Made by a program: the position numbers and the translations under genes
Source of the DNA: a virus
Virus record (IMG/VR): IMGVR_UViG_3300028897_000348
Span: 1-61,656 of that record
Reading direction: 5' to 3' (one strand)
Length of the DNA stretch: 61,656 nucleotides
Part shown: positions 8,179-15,914 of the stretch, piece by piece
How positions within the stretch are numbered: the first letter of the stretch is position 1
Layout of the letters: each line of letters begins with the position of its first letter
The notes under the pieces: model-generated
Database searches by the model: none
What the model was told of the DNA's origin: nothing
Seen by the model: only the letters and a program-made list of their open reading frames with translations

Positions 8179-10167
8179 ATGCCAAATATTTCGCCTGGAG
8201 TCTATACCAAGATAATTGACCTCTCAACATATGTCCAAGTAGTTCCGAGTACTATCGGGTTCATTTGTGCTCTTACTACAAAAGGTAGAGATAATGAACT
8301 ACTTCTTATTGGATCTAGAGCTGACTTAGTCAGTGAATTTGGTGAACCAAACATTCAAGATTATGGAAAAAATTACGGACAAGGTCTTTACTGCGCATAC
8401 AATTTCCTAGGGGAATCTGGAAGTCTATATTTTATGAGATGTCTCCCAGATGATGCAGCTTTTGCTAATATGAGAATTGATGCAAAAATAGCTGCTGCTG
8501 ACGCAACTGCGTCAATAGTTATTACCTATGTTGACGCAATAGATACATTAGCCGACTTGAATACAAATCTTGCTGACGCAGCTCCAAACTATCCTATTGC
8601 TTTTTTATATCCGATTGGACGAGGAGAATATTACAACGGAATTGGAGTTAGATTTACAGAACATTCTAATCCGTTACTTAATGATGTTTATGTTATGGAC
8701 ATATATGAGAGACAATCTGATGGTGACGACGTAATTATCGAATCATTCGAAGTTTCATTTAATCCTAAAGCGGTTGATGATGCAGGTGAGTCAATCTTTA
8801 TCGTAGATATTCTAAATACATATTCTTCAGTACTAAGAGCAGATATGACTTTAACTTCTGGAAGTTATACTGGTGGATATGATTTAGTTTCCAGAATCTA
8901 TGACAAAAATATTGGAACTGTATCAGTAGTAGAAACTGTAGGCTCAGCAACTATTACTGATAATAAACAAGACTTTTCTGATTGGGCAACTACTGAAGCT
9001 CCTGGTGCTACACTAACTTATGTAGTAATAGCCACTGATGGAAAAGGAAATAAAGTTTGGGGTTGGTTAGGAGATTATAGTGGTGGAGATAATGAAACAA
9101 TTAACGTTTTTGACGAACGACATTATGATTCAGCAACACAATCTTGGAAAGGAGACACATCATTATTTGATGCAGTAGCTGGAACAGGAAACGAAATTAC
9201 TTACGTAATTAAGAAAGCTAATACAAGTATAGCAACTGCTTTTACTTCTAGCGAACCAGTTCCACTAAAACGAGGTTCTGACGGTTCTCTTATTGACGCC
9301 ACTGGAGACCTCGATACTGATGAAGCAACAAATATTCTAGCACAAGGTTATGCTGGAGTAATAGATGACCAAGTACTTGACGACGAAAATATCTACTTTA
9401 CTCTAGTTTTCGATTGTGGTTATCCAGATGAAGTTAAAACTAGTATAAGTTCACTAGTTCAAACAAGGAGAGATTGTGTAGGTATTTTAGACAATGGTGA
9501 TAATTCAGTAGTTGGTGGACCAAGTAGTAGTAGTGGTGCTATTTATCAACGTTTAAATAACCATACATATAATACCTTCTTGCTAGCTCTCTATGAAGAG
9601 TATAATAAAGTTTATGATGTATTTACTGGAAAAGACGTTTGGTTTTCACCGATTTATCATATGTCTTACATACTTCCAAGAAATGATACTGTATCTGAAC
9701 TTTGGTTTGCTGCTGCTGGTTTTAATAGAGCTGCTATTGATTCAATTAAAGAACTTAGATTCAATCCGAATCTTGACCAAAGAGATACAATGTATCTAAA
9801 ACAATTGAACCCAATCGTTAAGTTCAATCCTGGACATGTTGTTTGGGGTCAACTTACTACACAAGCGAAAGCAAGCGCATTACAAGATTTAAACATTGTA
9901 AGACTTGTATTGTATTGTAAACGAGCGTTATCAGAATACTGTAGATACTTTATTTTCGAACAAAATGATGCTATAACATGGAATCTAGTATCTGGCGATA
10001 TAGTTGAGTTTTTAGAAGCGATCAAAAAGAAAAGAGGTCTGTATGATTATAATGTTGAAGTTGGAGCTACAGACTATGAAAAGAAACGTAAAACATTCCA
10101 TGTTAATATAGTTCTAAATCCAACTAGAGTCGTTGAGAAGATCGAACTTAATTTCTTTATCAAGTAA
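8179..10167 (+). CDS. Contractile tail sheath protein (T4 gp18-like)
   Basis: 662 residues, almost the same length as T4 gp18 (659). The N-terminus (PNISPGVYTKIIDLSTYVQ) and the following 'STIGFICALTTKGRDNELLLI' pattern are typical of phage sheaths, which begin with a Pro-Gly-Val-Tyr segment. The C-terminal region (RRDCVGILD, AIYQRLNNH, WFAAAGFNRAAI, LNPIVKFNPGHVVWGQLT) is the conserved sheath core with the 'AAAG' and 'G..VWGQ' motifs. The middle part is a variable insertion. It would polymerise around the tail tube and contract on infection. GGGAGGA precedes the ATG, and a strong terminator follows. Confidence 0.9.
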   Translation: MPNISPGVYTKIIDLSTYVQVVPSTIGFICALTTKGRDNELLLIGSRADLVSEFGEPNIQDYGKNYGQGLYCAYNFLGESGSLYFMRCLPDDAAFANMRIDAKIAAADATASIVITYVDAIDTLADLNTNLADAAPNYPIAFLYPIGRGEYYNGIGVRFTEHSNPLLNDVYVMDIYERQSDGDDVIIESFEVSFNPKAVDDAGESIFIVDILNTYSSVLRADMTLTSGSYTGGYDLVSRIYDKNIGTVSVVETVGSATITDNKQDFSDWATTEAPGATLTYVVIATDGKGNKVWGWLGDYSGGDNETINVFDERHYDSATQSWKGDTSLFDAVAGTGNEITYVIKKANTSIATAFTSSEPVPLKRGSDGSLIDATGDLDTDEATNILAQGYAGVIDDQVLDDENIYFTLVFDCGYPDEVKTSISSLVQTRRDCVGILDNGDNSVVGGPSSSSGAIYQRLNNHTYNTFLLALYEEYNKVYDVFTGKDVWFSPIYHMSYILPRNDTVSELWFAAAGFNRAAIDSIKELRFNPNLDQRDTMYLKQLNPIVKFNPGHVVWGQLTTQAKASALQDLNIVRLVLYCKRALSEYCRYFIFEQNDAITWNLVSGDIVEFLEAIKKKRGLYDYNVEVGATDYEKKRKTFHVNIVLNPTRVVEKIELNFFIK

Positions 10168-10176
10168 ACAAAAAAA

Positions 10177-10211
10177 GAGTAGAGGAATAGATCAAAAATA
10201 TTCCTCTACTC
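10177..10211. terminator. Bidirectional terminator after the sheath gene
   Basis: GAGTAGAGGAATA (10177-10189) pairs with TATTCCTCTACTC (10199-10211). It lies between the convergent sheath gene and the FVTNSSS gene cluster. Confidence 0.9.
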
Positions 10212-10224
10212 TACTCCAAAGACT

Positions 10225-10599
10225 TTAAAGGTTTTTTTCATATTTCTTTTTTATTTCATTAAGTTTCTCTTGATATTCGTCGTACCAAGCATTTACAATC
10301 CATCCTCTATCTGGTCCTGCATCATCTTCTATAATAACTAAATTCATCTCACTTAATAATGAGTGAAGTACACTAAATTCATTATTATTTGGGTACTCGT
10401 GAACCATACCAGTGTCTCTTAATTTATAGAAAATTTCAGAAAGTTTCTCAATAGAGATCTCACCATAATCTCCAATAATATCTATTATTCCAGTTTGTTC
10501 TTTTATTGAGAGACATTGTTCAAATGTTAAAGATGGCGGTATTGCTACTATCATATTCGTTGACGAACTATTAGTAACAAAATCATTCTTTATCTTCAT
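10225..10599 (-). CDS. FVTNSSS-motif protein 1, 124 aa
   Basis: The protein begins MKIKNDFVTNSSSTNMIVAI, one of five in this window with the same N-terminal signature. After the motif, the body (helices around residues 22-60, acidic end EIKKKYEKNL) is unlike that of its neighbours. The conserved N-terminus with unrelated bodies suggests a shared signal or modification site rather than a shared enzymatic fold. Such N-termini are common in Firmicutes and phage hypothetical proteins, and I know of no established function. It is the last gene of a four-gene tandem. Confidence 0.65.
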   Translation of the reverse strand: MKIKNDFVTNSSSTNMIVAIPPSLTFEQCLSIKEQTGIIDIIGDYGEISIEKLSEIFYKLRDTGMVHEYPNNNEFSVLHSLLSEMNLVIIEDDAGPDRGWIVNAWYDEYQEKLNEIKKKYEKNL

Positions 10600-10602
10600 T
10601 TC

Positions 10603-10965
10603 TTATCCTGTGTCTATTATCTTAAATGAGATTGATTTAAAACCAAAAAGTTCCAACAATCTTTTTGGTCGAACTTTAGAATCTATAATCAACTCTCGCA
10701 TATAATGGGGTATATCATCATATGTATTAAACATACTTATAGATTCAGTTATTTCAAACATTCCCTTTCTTTTTTCTTCAACTTTTCTTGGATTGTAAAA
10801 TCTTAAAGTAGGAAGTTTCTCAGCATATCTATATGTTTCTAAATACCTCTCAAGGTACCGGTTCAAATTCGTTTGGAAACTATCTAAGTTTTTATCTGTT
10901 GACATAATAACCATAATAAAACTTGCTGAACTACTGTTAGTTACGTAATCAGTTTTAATTTTCAT
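10603..10965 (-). CDS. FVTNSSS-motif protein 2, 120 aa
   Basis: Begins MKIKTDYVTNSSSASFIMVI, with Tyr in place of Phe in the motif. The body is predicted helical in residues 30-60 and then beta-rich, ending in GFKSISFKIIDTG. It follows gene 3 by 8 bases, in the same operon. Function is unknown. Confidence 0.65.
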   Translation of the reverse strand: MKIKTDYVTNSSSASFIMVIMSTDKNLDSFQTNLNRYLERYLETYRYAEKLPTLRFYNPRKVEEKRKGMFEITESISMFNTYDDIPHYMRELIIDSKVRPKRLLELFGFKSISFKIIDTG

Positions 10966-10973
10966 TTCAGTCT

Positions 10974-11477
10974 CTAATGATGACTTATTCGAATATTCGA
11001 AAGTTCTCCAAATATATCTCCATGTTCCATATCAGAATAAATCCCTCCATCCTCATCTGAATAAGTAAAGAAATACAGTACTTTACCTATATTCTTTTTA
11101 ACGAATTCTGAAGCGACTTGTTCTGCTCCCCTTCTCCGTTTACTTTCAAATATTTTATTAACTTGTTGTATATCCATTCTAGTCTTAATAAGGCGATCAT
11201 ATTCTTCCCAACTCACATCTTCTTGAAAAGTTCCTGACATTAATTCTTCAATAACTCGATTAGTTATTCCTTTAAGTACTGGATCTAAATCAAAATCAAA
11301 ATTTCCTTGTTTTAAAACTATTGGCTCTTGATCTAGGATATCTTTAAGAACTATTCTTGCATGTTCAGTATACGTTAAATGTTCTTTAACATCGTCAAAT
11401 GTTTTTACTATCTTATCCCAAGCAACTATAAAACTTGAAGAACTTGAGTTTGTTACAAAACTCGTTTTTACTTTCAC
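10974..11477 (-). CDS. FVTNSSS-motif protein 3, 167 aa
   Basis: Starts with GTG at 11477, with GAGGAT 8 bases upstream. The N-terminus is MKVKTSFVTNSSSSSFIVAW. The body contains a charged helix-rich part (residues 25-130) and an end with FFTYSDEDGGIYSDMEHGDIFGELSNIRISHH, a pattern of acidic turns and strands. Its start overlaps the stop of gene 4 by four bases, so translation is probably coupled. Function is unknown. Confidence 0.65.
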   Translation of the reverse strand: MKVKTSFVTNSSSSSFIVAWDKIVKTFDDVKEHLTYTEHARIVLKDILDQEPIVLKQGNFDFDLDPVLKGITNRVIEELMSGTFQEDVSWEEYDRLIKTRMDIQQVNKIFESKRRRGAEQVASEFVKKNIGKVLYFFTYSDEDGGIYSDMEHGDIFGELSNIRISHH

Positions 11478-11992
11478 TTCTCAGATCCTCTTTTCTTTTT
11501 CTTGTCTCTTTCTTTTTTCCACTTTTCTATTTCTTTTTCAAAAAGGATACTTCTCTCTCTTACAAATTCTTGTCTTGTTTTCATTTTAAAATCAGTTAAG
11601 TCCAAAAACAACTCACCTCTATCATCATGGTCAAGATATTCGTCTTCGTCAACATAGCGTTCTATTTCTAGTCCTCCACCACTCCAATCCTCATTTCTAC
11701 ATGTATCAACTCGAACTTTTCGTCCTCTAGCGACATCAATCCAATCTCCTCCAAAGATAAAAGTTTCGTAATTACAAGTCCATGGAATAATAATATTCCC
11801 CTCAAATTTAGGATTGTCCTTCAACCACTTTTTAACTTCTTTCTCATGAGGATGTGGGTCGCCTTCTGAGGTTTCTTTCCAGTTCTCAAAAAATATTTTT
11901 AACATCTTTTTAGCTGTAGTGATAGGCTTTCTATACTTTACAATAAATGAAGAACTAGAACTATTAGTTACAAAATCACTTTTAACTTTCAC
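11474..11992 (-). CDS. FVTNSSS-motif protein 4, 172 aa
   Basis: Starts with GTG at 11992 after an AGAGGA site. The N-terminus is MKVKSDFVTNSSSSSFIVKY. It is the most upstream of the tandem. The body includes PWTCNYETFIFGGDWID and a long Lys/Glu-rich tail, which may bind nucleic acid. The Ser codons differ from those in the other copies (TCT/AGT mixed), so selection is on the protein. Function is unknown. Confidence 0.65.
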   Translation of the reverse strand: MKVKSDFVTNSSSSSFIVKYRKPITTAKKMLKIFFENWKETSEGDPHPHEKEVKKWLKDNPKFEGNIIIPWTCNYETFIFGGDWIDVARGRKVRVDTCRNEDWSGGGLEIERYVDEDEYLDHDDRGELFLDLTDFKMKTRQEFVRERSILFEKEIEKWKKERDKKKKRGSEK

Positions 11993-12030
11993 TAATTTTT
12001 CCTCTAAAAATATAAAAAATACACTCGAAA

Positions 12031-12059
12031 AGTGGTACTAGATCAATACTAGTACCACT
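12031..12059. terminator. Hairpin at the end of the zinc-ribbon gene
   Basis: AGTGGTACTAG (12031-12041) pairs perfectly with CTAGTACCACT (12049-12059). It overlaps the stop codon of the minus-strand gene ending at 12058. On the minus strand a short T-run follows, so it may terminate that transcript before the FVTNSSS tandem. Confidence 0.65.
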
Positions 12060-12240
12060 ATCGCAATGAAAAAACTCTGACTCCACGATTACTACTCTTC
12101 CCACCTTTCTTACATCCAGGACAATAAACTCTTGGAACTCCGTTTCCCCTCCATTCATATTTAAGTTTTGTCTTATGAGTAGTTTGACAAGAAGGACAAA
12201 TAGCTATTACAGTGTTTTTCTCCCTAGACGATTTCTTCAT
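12058..12240 (-). CDS. Small zinc-ribbon protein, 60 aa
   Basis: Two CxxC knuckles, ICPSC (about 14-18) and YCPGC (about 39-43), 21 residues apart, surrounded by Lys/Arg. This is a treble-clef or zinc-ribbon pattern, probably for nucleic acid binding. Its ATG overlaps the stop of the upstream membrane gene (ATGA), and a strong hairpin follows the stop. Confidence 0.65.
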   Translation of the reverse strand: MKKSSREKNTVIAICPSCQTTHKTKLKYEWRGNGVPRVYCPGCKKGGKSSNRGVRVFSLR

Positions 12241-12413
12241 TTTTTATCCTCCAATTTATGTTCTCTAGACAGTATTAAAACACCTACTAGAAAAATAGCT
12301 ATCACTAAATTCATCATAGAAGAAAAACAAATAGCTAAAAGAGCGTTAAAAAGAAACAGGAAACACACGAAACGTCTAACAACTTTTCTTACTTCTTTTT
12401 CTTCATTAGTCAT
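12237..12413 (-). CDS. Small membrane protein, 58 aa
   Basis: Reading from 12413, the frame begins MTNEEKEVRKVVRRF, then two hydrophobic stretches (FVCFLFLFNALLAICF and MMNLVIAIFLVGVLIL), then a charged tail LSREHKLEDKK. GGAG lies 7 bases before the ATG, and the stop overlaps the next ATG. These signals support a real gene that is easily missed because a longer plus-strand frame covers it. Function is unknown. Confidence 0.65.
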   Translation of the reverse strand: MTNEEKEVRKVVRRFVCFLFLFNALLAICFSSMMNLVIAIFLVGVLILSREHKLEDKK

Positions 12414-12426
12414 AACTCACTCCTTT

Positions 12427-13485
12427 TTAGTATTCATAAGGACATATATCTGGATGTAACTTCAATCGATATCTACATGACTGGAAGGGTACAGAATTAT
12501 TCCAAGCATTTTCAATTGAGTTATTTTTTAACGAAATTCCAAACCTTTCATGATCAGCGAAAGAACATGGAACCAACTTCATGTCCGGAGTAATATAAGT
12601 TGACATCCTTCCAGCCTCACAAGTATCAATTGACATTTCTTGAAAAGAAGAAAATTTAGCGAACTTTTTTGTCTTGTTTACCATACAACTGTCAAGTCCG
12701 ACTTTAAATCTACAATGTGGTTCTCGAAGTAAATTACTAAGACGAAATATTTGACTTGTTTTTGGAATCCAATGCAAAAGATTCTTACCTCTTCCTTGTG
12801 GTTTAAATAAAAGAAAAATAACTGCATTGAGTCTCTCTAAATCTACTTTTTTATTCCACACATCAAACCCCTGTAATATTTTAATAGATCTCTCTGCAGA
12901 TATTCTTGTAAATACAAAATGTATATTAGTTTTGATACCCGCATCTACAAACATGTTTAATGCTTGATATGTAAAATCTTTTTGATAGTCAGAAACTGCT
13001 ACAGCACCACATAGTTTTGAAACTTCTACTTGAAAATTTGTTAACCCAATTCCACTTGTTGTATAGTTTGGAACTACATTATTTTTTCTCGAATATTCTA
13101 CTATCTCTCTAAAATCTTCATGTAAGTTTGGATCACCTCGTCCACCGAGAGCTACTTGATTCGTATGATGTTTACACTCATCAATAATTCGTTTGAAATC
13201 CTCAAGTTTCATATTGGGTTCTTGAGAACTACCTTGATAACAGAATTCACATTTATTCTTACAATGTCCCATTATCCCACAATCGATCATTGACGGCATA
13301 TCAAGAGAAAAAGGGTCTGGGTGACCATTAGTACCATGAAGTACTTCAAAACCTGTCCTCGTGTTGAATAATAGTTCATAGTGGTCGTTTCTAAAGCACT
13401 TATCAAAGTAACCAACTATTTCGATACTAGTATTTTCATCTCTTAATGTTTTGAATTCTATATCGAACTTATTATTGATTCCCAT
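12427..13485 (-). CDS. Radical SAM protein with SPASM-like C-terminus
   Basis: 352 residues from the ATG at 13485; an in-frame GTG four codons earlier has no ribosome site. The cluster motif is C-x3-C-x2-C (GHCKNKCEFCYQG, about residues 78-90) for the 4Fe-4S cluster that cleaves SAM. A GGRGDPN loop follows. The C-terminal part has several Cys (DSCMVN, DTCEAGRM, LVPCSFADH, FQSCRY, DICPYEY) placed as in SPASM/twitch auxiliary-cluster domains, which are typical of peptide-modifying enzymes. The substrate is unknown. It lies upstream of, and on the same strand as, the FVTNSSS tandem. Confidence 0.8.
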   Translation of the reverse strand: MGINNKFDIEFKTLRDENTSIEIVGYFDKCFRNDHYELLFNTRTGFEVLHGTNGHPDPFSLDMPSMIDCGIMGHCKNKCEFCYQGSSQEPNMKLEDFKRIIDECKHHTNQVALGGRGDPNLHEDFREIVEYSRKNNVVPNYTTSGIGLTNFQVEVSKLCGAVAVSDYQKDFTYQALNMFVDAGIKTNIHFVFTRISAERSIKILQGFDVWNKKVDLERLNAVIFLLFKPQGRGKNLLHWIPKTSQIFRLSNLLREPHCRFKVGLDSCMVNKTKKFAKFSSFQEMSIDTCEAGRMSTYITPDMKLVPCSFADHERFGISLKNNSIENAWNNSVPFQSCRYRLKLHPDICPYEY

Positions 13486-14011
13486 CTGTTTTCTCACCGA
13501 ATCTAGTATAAACTACTCCATCAATTGTTCTAACTTGTTTAATATCTTTATAAACATCAAGAGTCATCGGCGCTATTTTATGTAATAACATTTGATCTTC
13601 TGGTCTCGTATTTTCCCACTCTTCTTCAGTAATGACTTCATCTGAATTCAGAATAATGAACTTATTTGCTTTATAGGGACCAAAGTCATTTTGTACAATC
13701 AACAAGGTATTGTAAAATTTCTTTCTAAGAACTTGTTGTAAACAATTCCCTCGATATCTATCATGGTAAACGCCCCAGCAAAGACCATTATTTACAAGAA
13801 TGTCTTCAATTTTATTTGCGTTCTCTTCGTTTGACTCAACTATTTCGTTAAGGTCATCAAAGTAGTCAATTAAAAGTTCCAGAACTGATTTCCACTTCTT
13901 TCCTACTAATCTTAAAACTCGATCTTTATTTTCATCATAATTTAAATTACGGATAATTTCTCGCCACCTTTTTTTTGGCGATAAAATAAACGTATCAACT
14001 AGATTTCCCAC
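13472..14011 (-). CDS. Unknown protein, 179 aa
   Basis: Begins MGNLVDTFILSPKKRWREII and is helical over residues 15-80 with an acidic coiled stretch (LIDYFDDLNEIVESNEENANKIEDIL). The second half looks alpha/beta (NTLLIVQNDFGPYKANKFIIL). No catalytic motif is recognised. It overlaps the next gene upstream by 17 bases and the radical SAM gene downstream by 14, so it is part of a translationally coupled run with them. Confidence 0.6.
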   Translation of the reverse strand: MGNLVDTFILSPKKRWREIIRNLNYDENKDRVLRLVGKKWKSVLELLIDYFDDLNEIVESNEENANKIEDILVNNGLCWGVYHDRYRGNCLQQVLRKKFYNTLLIVQNDFGPYKANKFIILNSDEVITEEEWENTRPEDQMLLHKIAPMTLDVYKDIKQVRTIDGVVYTRFGEKTDGNQ

Positions 14012-14294
14012 TTAGAACCTCCAATACATTAAAACCATCTGGATAATGGTGTGCTCTATACTCTTTCATTTGTTCATCCATACTCATATTGAGATCATAA
14101 ACTTCTACTACTACAATTGCACTATGTGGCTCAGAGTACTTCAAATATTCTTCTTTAAATTCCTCTAAGCCACTAGTGTAGACTGGAAAATCAAACCAAT
14201 CAATTTGGTCACAAAATACAATCATATGACTTTTTTTCTGGTTAACTCCCTCCTTAAACCACGAAATTAGATCTTGTTTTGATGCTGCACTCAT
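13995..14294 (-). CDS. Unknown protein, 99 aa
   Basis: Begins MSAASKQDLISWFKEGVNQKK. A strand-loop-strand core (SHMIVFCDQIDWFDFPVYTSG, then SAIVVVEVYDLN) suggests a small alpha/beta fold. No known family is recognised. The start overlaps the stop of the membrane gene 14291-14515 (ATGA-type overlap), so it belongs to the same operon. Confidence 0.6.
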   Translation of the reverse strand: MSAASKQDLISWFKEGVNQKKSHMIVFCDQIDWFDFPVYTSGLEEFKEEYLKYSEPHSAIVVVEVYDLNMSMDEQMKEYRAHHYPDGFNVLEVLSGKSS

Positions 14295-14515
14295 ATTTTA
14301 CTTCCATTCAGTTTTTTGACGATTGGAACTCCCTTTGTCCGTATTTTCTTTCTGACATACCAAATTGTTGGACAAATAGGACCTAAAAGAAAAATAAATA
14401 TGATAGAAAATAAGTCTACTAACATTATACCTTTATAGGACTTATTTACTCCTATAAAGTAATAGATACAAGAAACAAGGCCAATAAGTCCCCACAACAA
14501 TAATAGTAATTTCAT
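14291..14515 (-). CDS. Small two-helix membrane protein, 74 aa
   Basis: Residues 2-23 (KLLLLLWGLIGLVSCIYYFIG) and 30-55 (IMLVDLFSIIFIFLLGPICPTIWYV) are hydrophobic, with a Lys/Arg-rich tail. This looks like an inner-membrane hairpin. It overlaps the genes on both sides by four bases. Function is unknown. Confidence 0.6.
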   Translation of the reverse strand: MKLLLLLWGLIGLVSCIYYFIGVNKSYKGIMLVDLFSIIFIFLLGPICPTIWYVRKKIRTKGVPIVKKLNGSKI

Positions 14516-15573
14516 TTGTTTACCTCCTTAGTTAAATAACTACTTACTATTAATATACATAACTTGTCCAACAATTCTTTGTCTGGTTTTTCTATTAAGA
14601 AACTATGTTTTTTAAGTTCTTTAAGTTCATTTGTTTGATCATTTGTTATCGATATTAATTCGTCATAAGAAATATTTCCAGATAAGATATATCTTAGTAT
14701 CTCTACATCTGGTCTAGGAAAAGTAATATTACCATCTGATAATACTTCATCTCCTTCTGATAACAAACGATACAAGTGAGTAGCATGTTTCAAGTCATAT
14801 CCAAATTTCTCTTCTAGTTTAGCCCTAGCAGGGTTTCTATTGTTCTTCCAATTTTGATATGACTTCCATTCTCTCATTGCATTCATATACGCTTTTTCTT
14901 TGTCAAGAGCCTCAATAAAGTTATCACTAATAGGCATTAATATTTTTATAGCTTCATAATCAGGTTCTTTTAAGTTTTGAGTCAAACTAATAAAAGAAAC
15001 GAATTCTTCCATTGACTCTAATTGCTCTCTCAACTCATGAAATTTTCCAATTTGTTGTAAGTATAAAGATAACAGTTTATTAAAAGCTCCAATTTGGTCT
15101 TTTGGAATTAAGGAATGGTTACTAGGAAGACCGTACTTCTCTCTTGTTGGATATTCTTTTGGTGGGTTTAAAAGCCAACTTCTATGACGTTTGATACGTT
15201 TTAGTTGCTCATTAGCATATCCAATAAATGTATCAGCACATAATTTAGAAACAATACTATCTCTCACAGAAACTATTTCAATCCATTCCTTTGATCGTAC
15301 TCTCCACAATTTCTTTGGAATAAATAGAAATTCAAGAACAGTAGGATTATTAGCTAATAACAGTTTCATGAAACTACGAATATCATAATAAGCTTTATCA
15401 TTCTCTTTATCTTCATAGTCTTTTAAACTAATTGTATTTAAAAAACCATAAAAATATTCCTTACTCGGTATGAAAACTCCTCTGATATCCATGTCTGATT
15501 CCTCTGTACTAGTTCCATATAGATTACTTCCCGTTATAGCTTCGAATATTAATTTAAAGTTGTTTGGTATCAT
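14512..15573 (-). CDS. Nucleotidyltransferase (pol-beta superfamily, YcgL/COG3541-like)
   Basis: 353 residues. The N-terminus carries GSNLYGTSTEESDMDIRG (about 14-31): a G-S-x-x-Y-G loop and the S-D-x-D-x-R-G metal-binding motif of pol-beta-type nucleotidyltransferases, with the wider spacing seen in COG3541 proteins (family knowledge). The long C-terminal part is helical. Such phage proteins are thought to transfer nucleotides to RNA or protein, but the substrate is not established. It overlaps the downstream membrane gene and the upstream 114-aa gene by four bases each, and lies two genes from the CCA enzyme, so a shared role in RNA end metabolism is possible. Confidence 0.75.
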   Translation of the reverse strand: MIPNNFKLIFEAITGSNLYGTSTEESDMDIRGVFIPSKEYFYGFLNTISLKDYEDKENDKAYYDIRSFMKLLLANNPTVLEFLFIPKKLWRVRSKEWIEIVSVRDSIVSKLCADTFIGYANEQLKRIKRHRSWLLNPPKEYPTREKYGLPSNHSLIPKDQIGAFNKLLSLYLQQIGKFHELREQLESMEEFVSFISLTQNLKEPDYEAIKILMPISDNFIEALDKEKAYMNAMREWKSYQNWKNNRNPARAKLEEKFGYDLKHATHLYRLLSEGDEVLSDGNITFPRPDVEILRYILSGNISYDELISITNDQTNELKELKKHSFLIEKPDKELLDKLCILIVSSYLTKEVNK

Positions 15574-15914
15574 ATCAGACCATATTCTTTGAATTTCTGA
15601 TCTGCCTCTTCTTCAAGTTTGGCTTTTAGAACTTCTGAATTTCGTAGTAAGAAATTAAGCATTATTCCATCGAACACCAGTTTAGTAAACAATTTTGTTT
15701 CAAAGTCCCACTGTACTACTTCTTTTTCCTTACAAAGAACAGTTATTATATTCGTCATTACAGGTGGTATCTCTAAACTAACTGGCGTTTTTTCTTTTTT
15801 GTTAAACCAAAATAAAGGTCCATTTTCTAATGTTTCTACTACTATTTTCTTGACCATTGACTTTTCTTCCTCAGAAAGGTTAAATGGATTTTTAAGATAT
15901 TCATATATGTTCAT
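15570..15914 (-). CDS. Unknown protein, 114 aa
   Basis: Begins MNIYEYLKNPFNLSEEEKSMVKKIVVE. Mainly helical, with a central stretch LEIPPVMTNIITVLCKEKEVVQW. Not recognised. It is coupled to its neighbours: the ATG lies inside the end of the CCA-enzyme gene and its stop overlaps the nucleotidyltransferase start. Confidence 0.6.
   Translation of the reverse strand: MNIYEYLKNPFNLSEEEKSMVKKIVVETLENGPLFWFNKKEKTPVSLEIPPVMTNIITVLCKEKEVVQWDFETKLFTKLVFDGIMLNFLLRNSEVLKAKLEEEADQKFKEYGLI

Noticed and set aside
12175-12459. 94-residue plus-strand frame across the small minus genes
   Set aside because: It runs antisense to two minus-strand genes with good ribosome sites (12058-12240 and 12237-12413) and has no ribosome site of its own.
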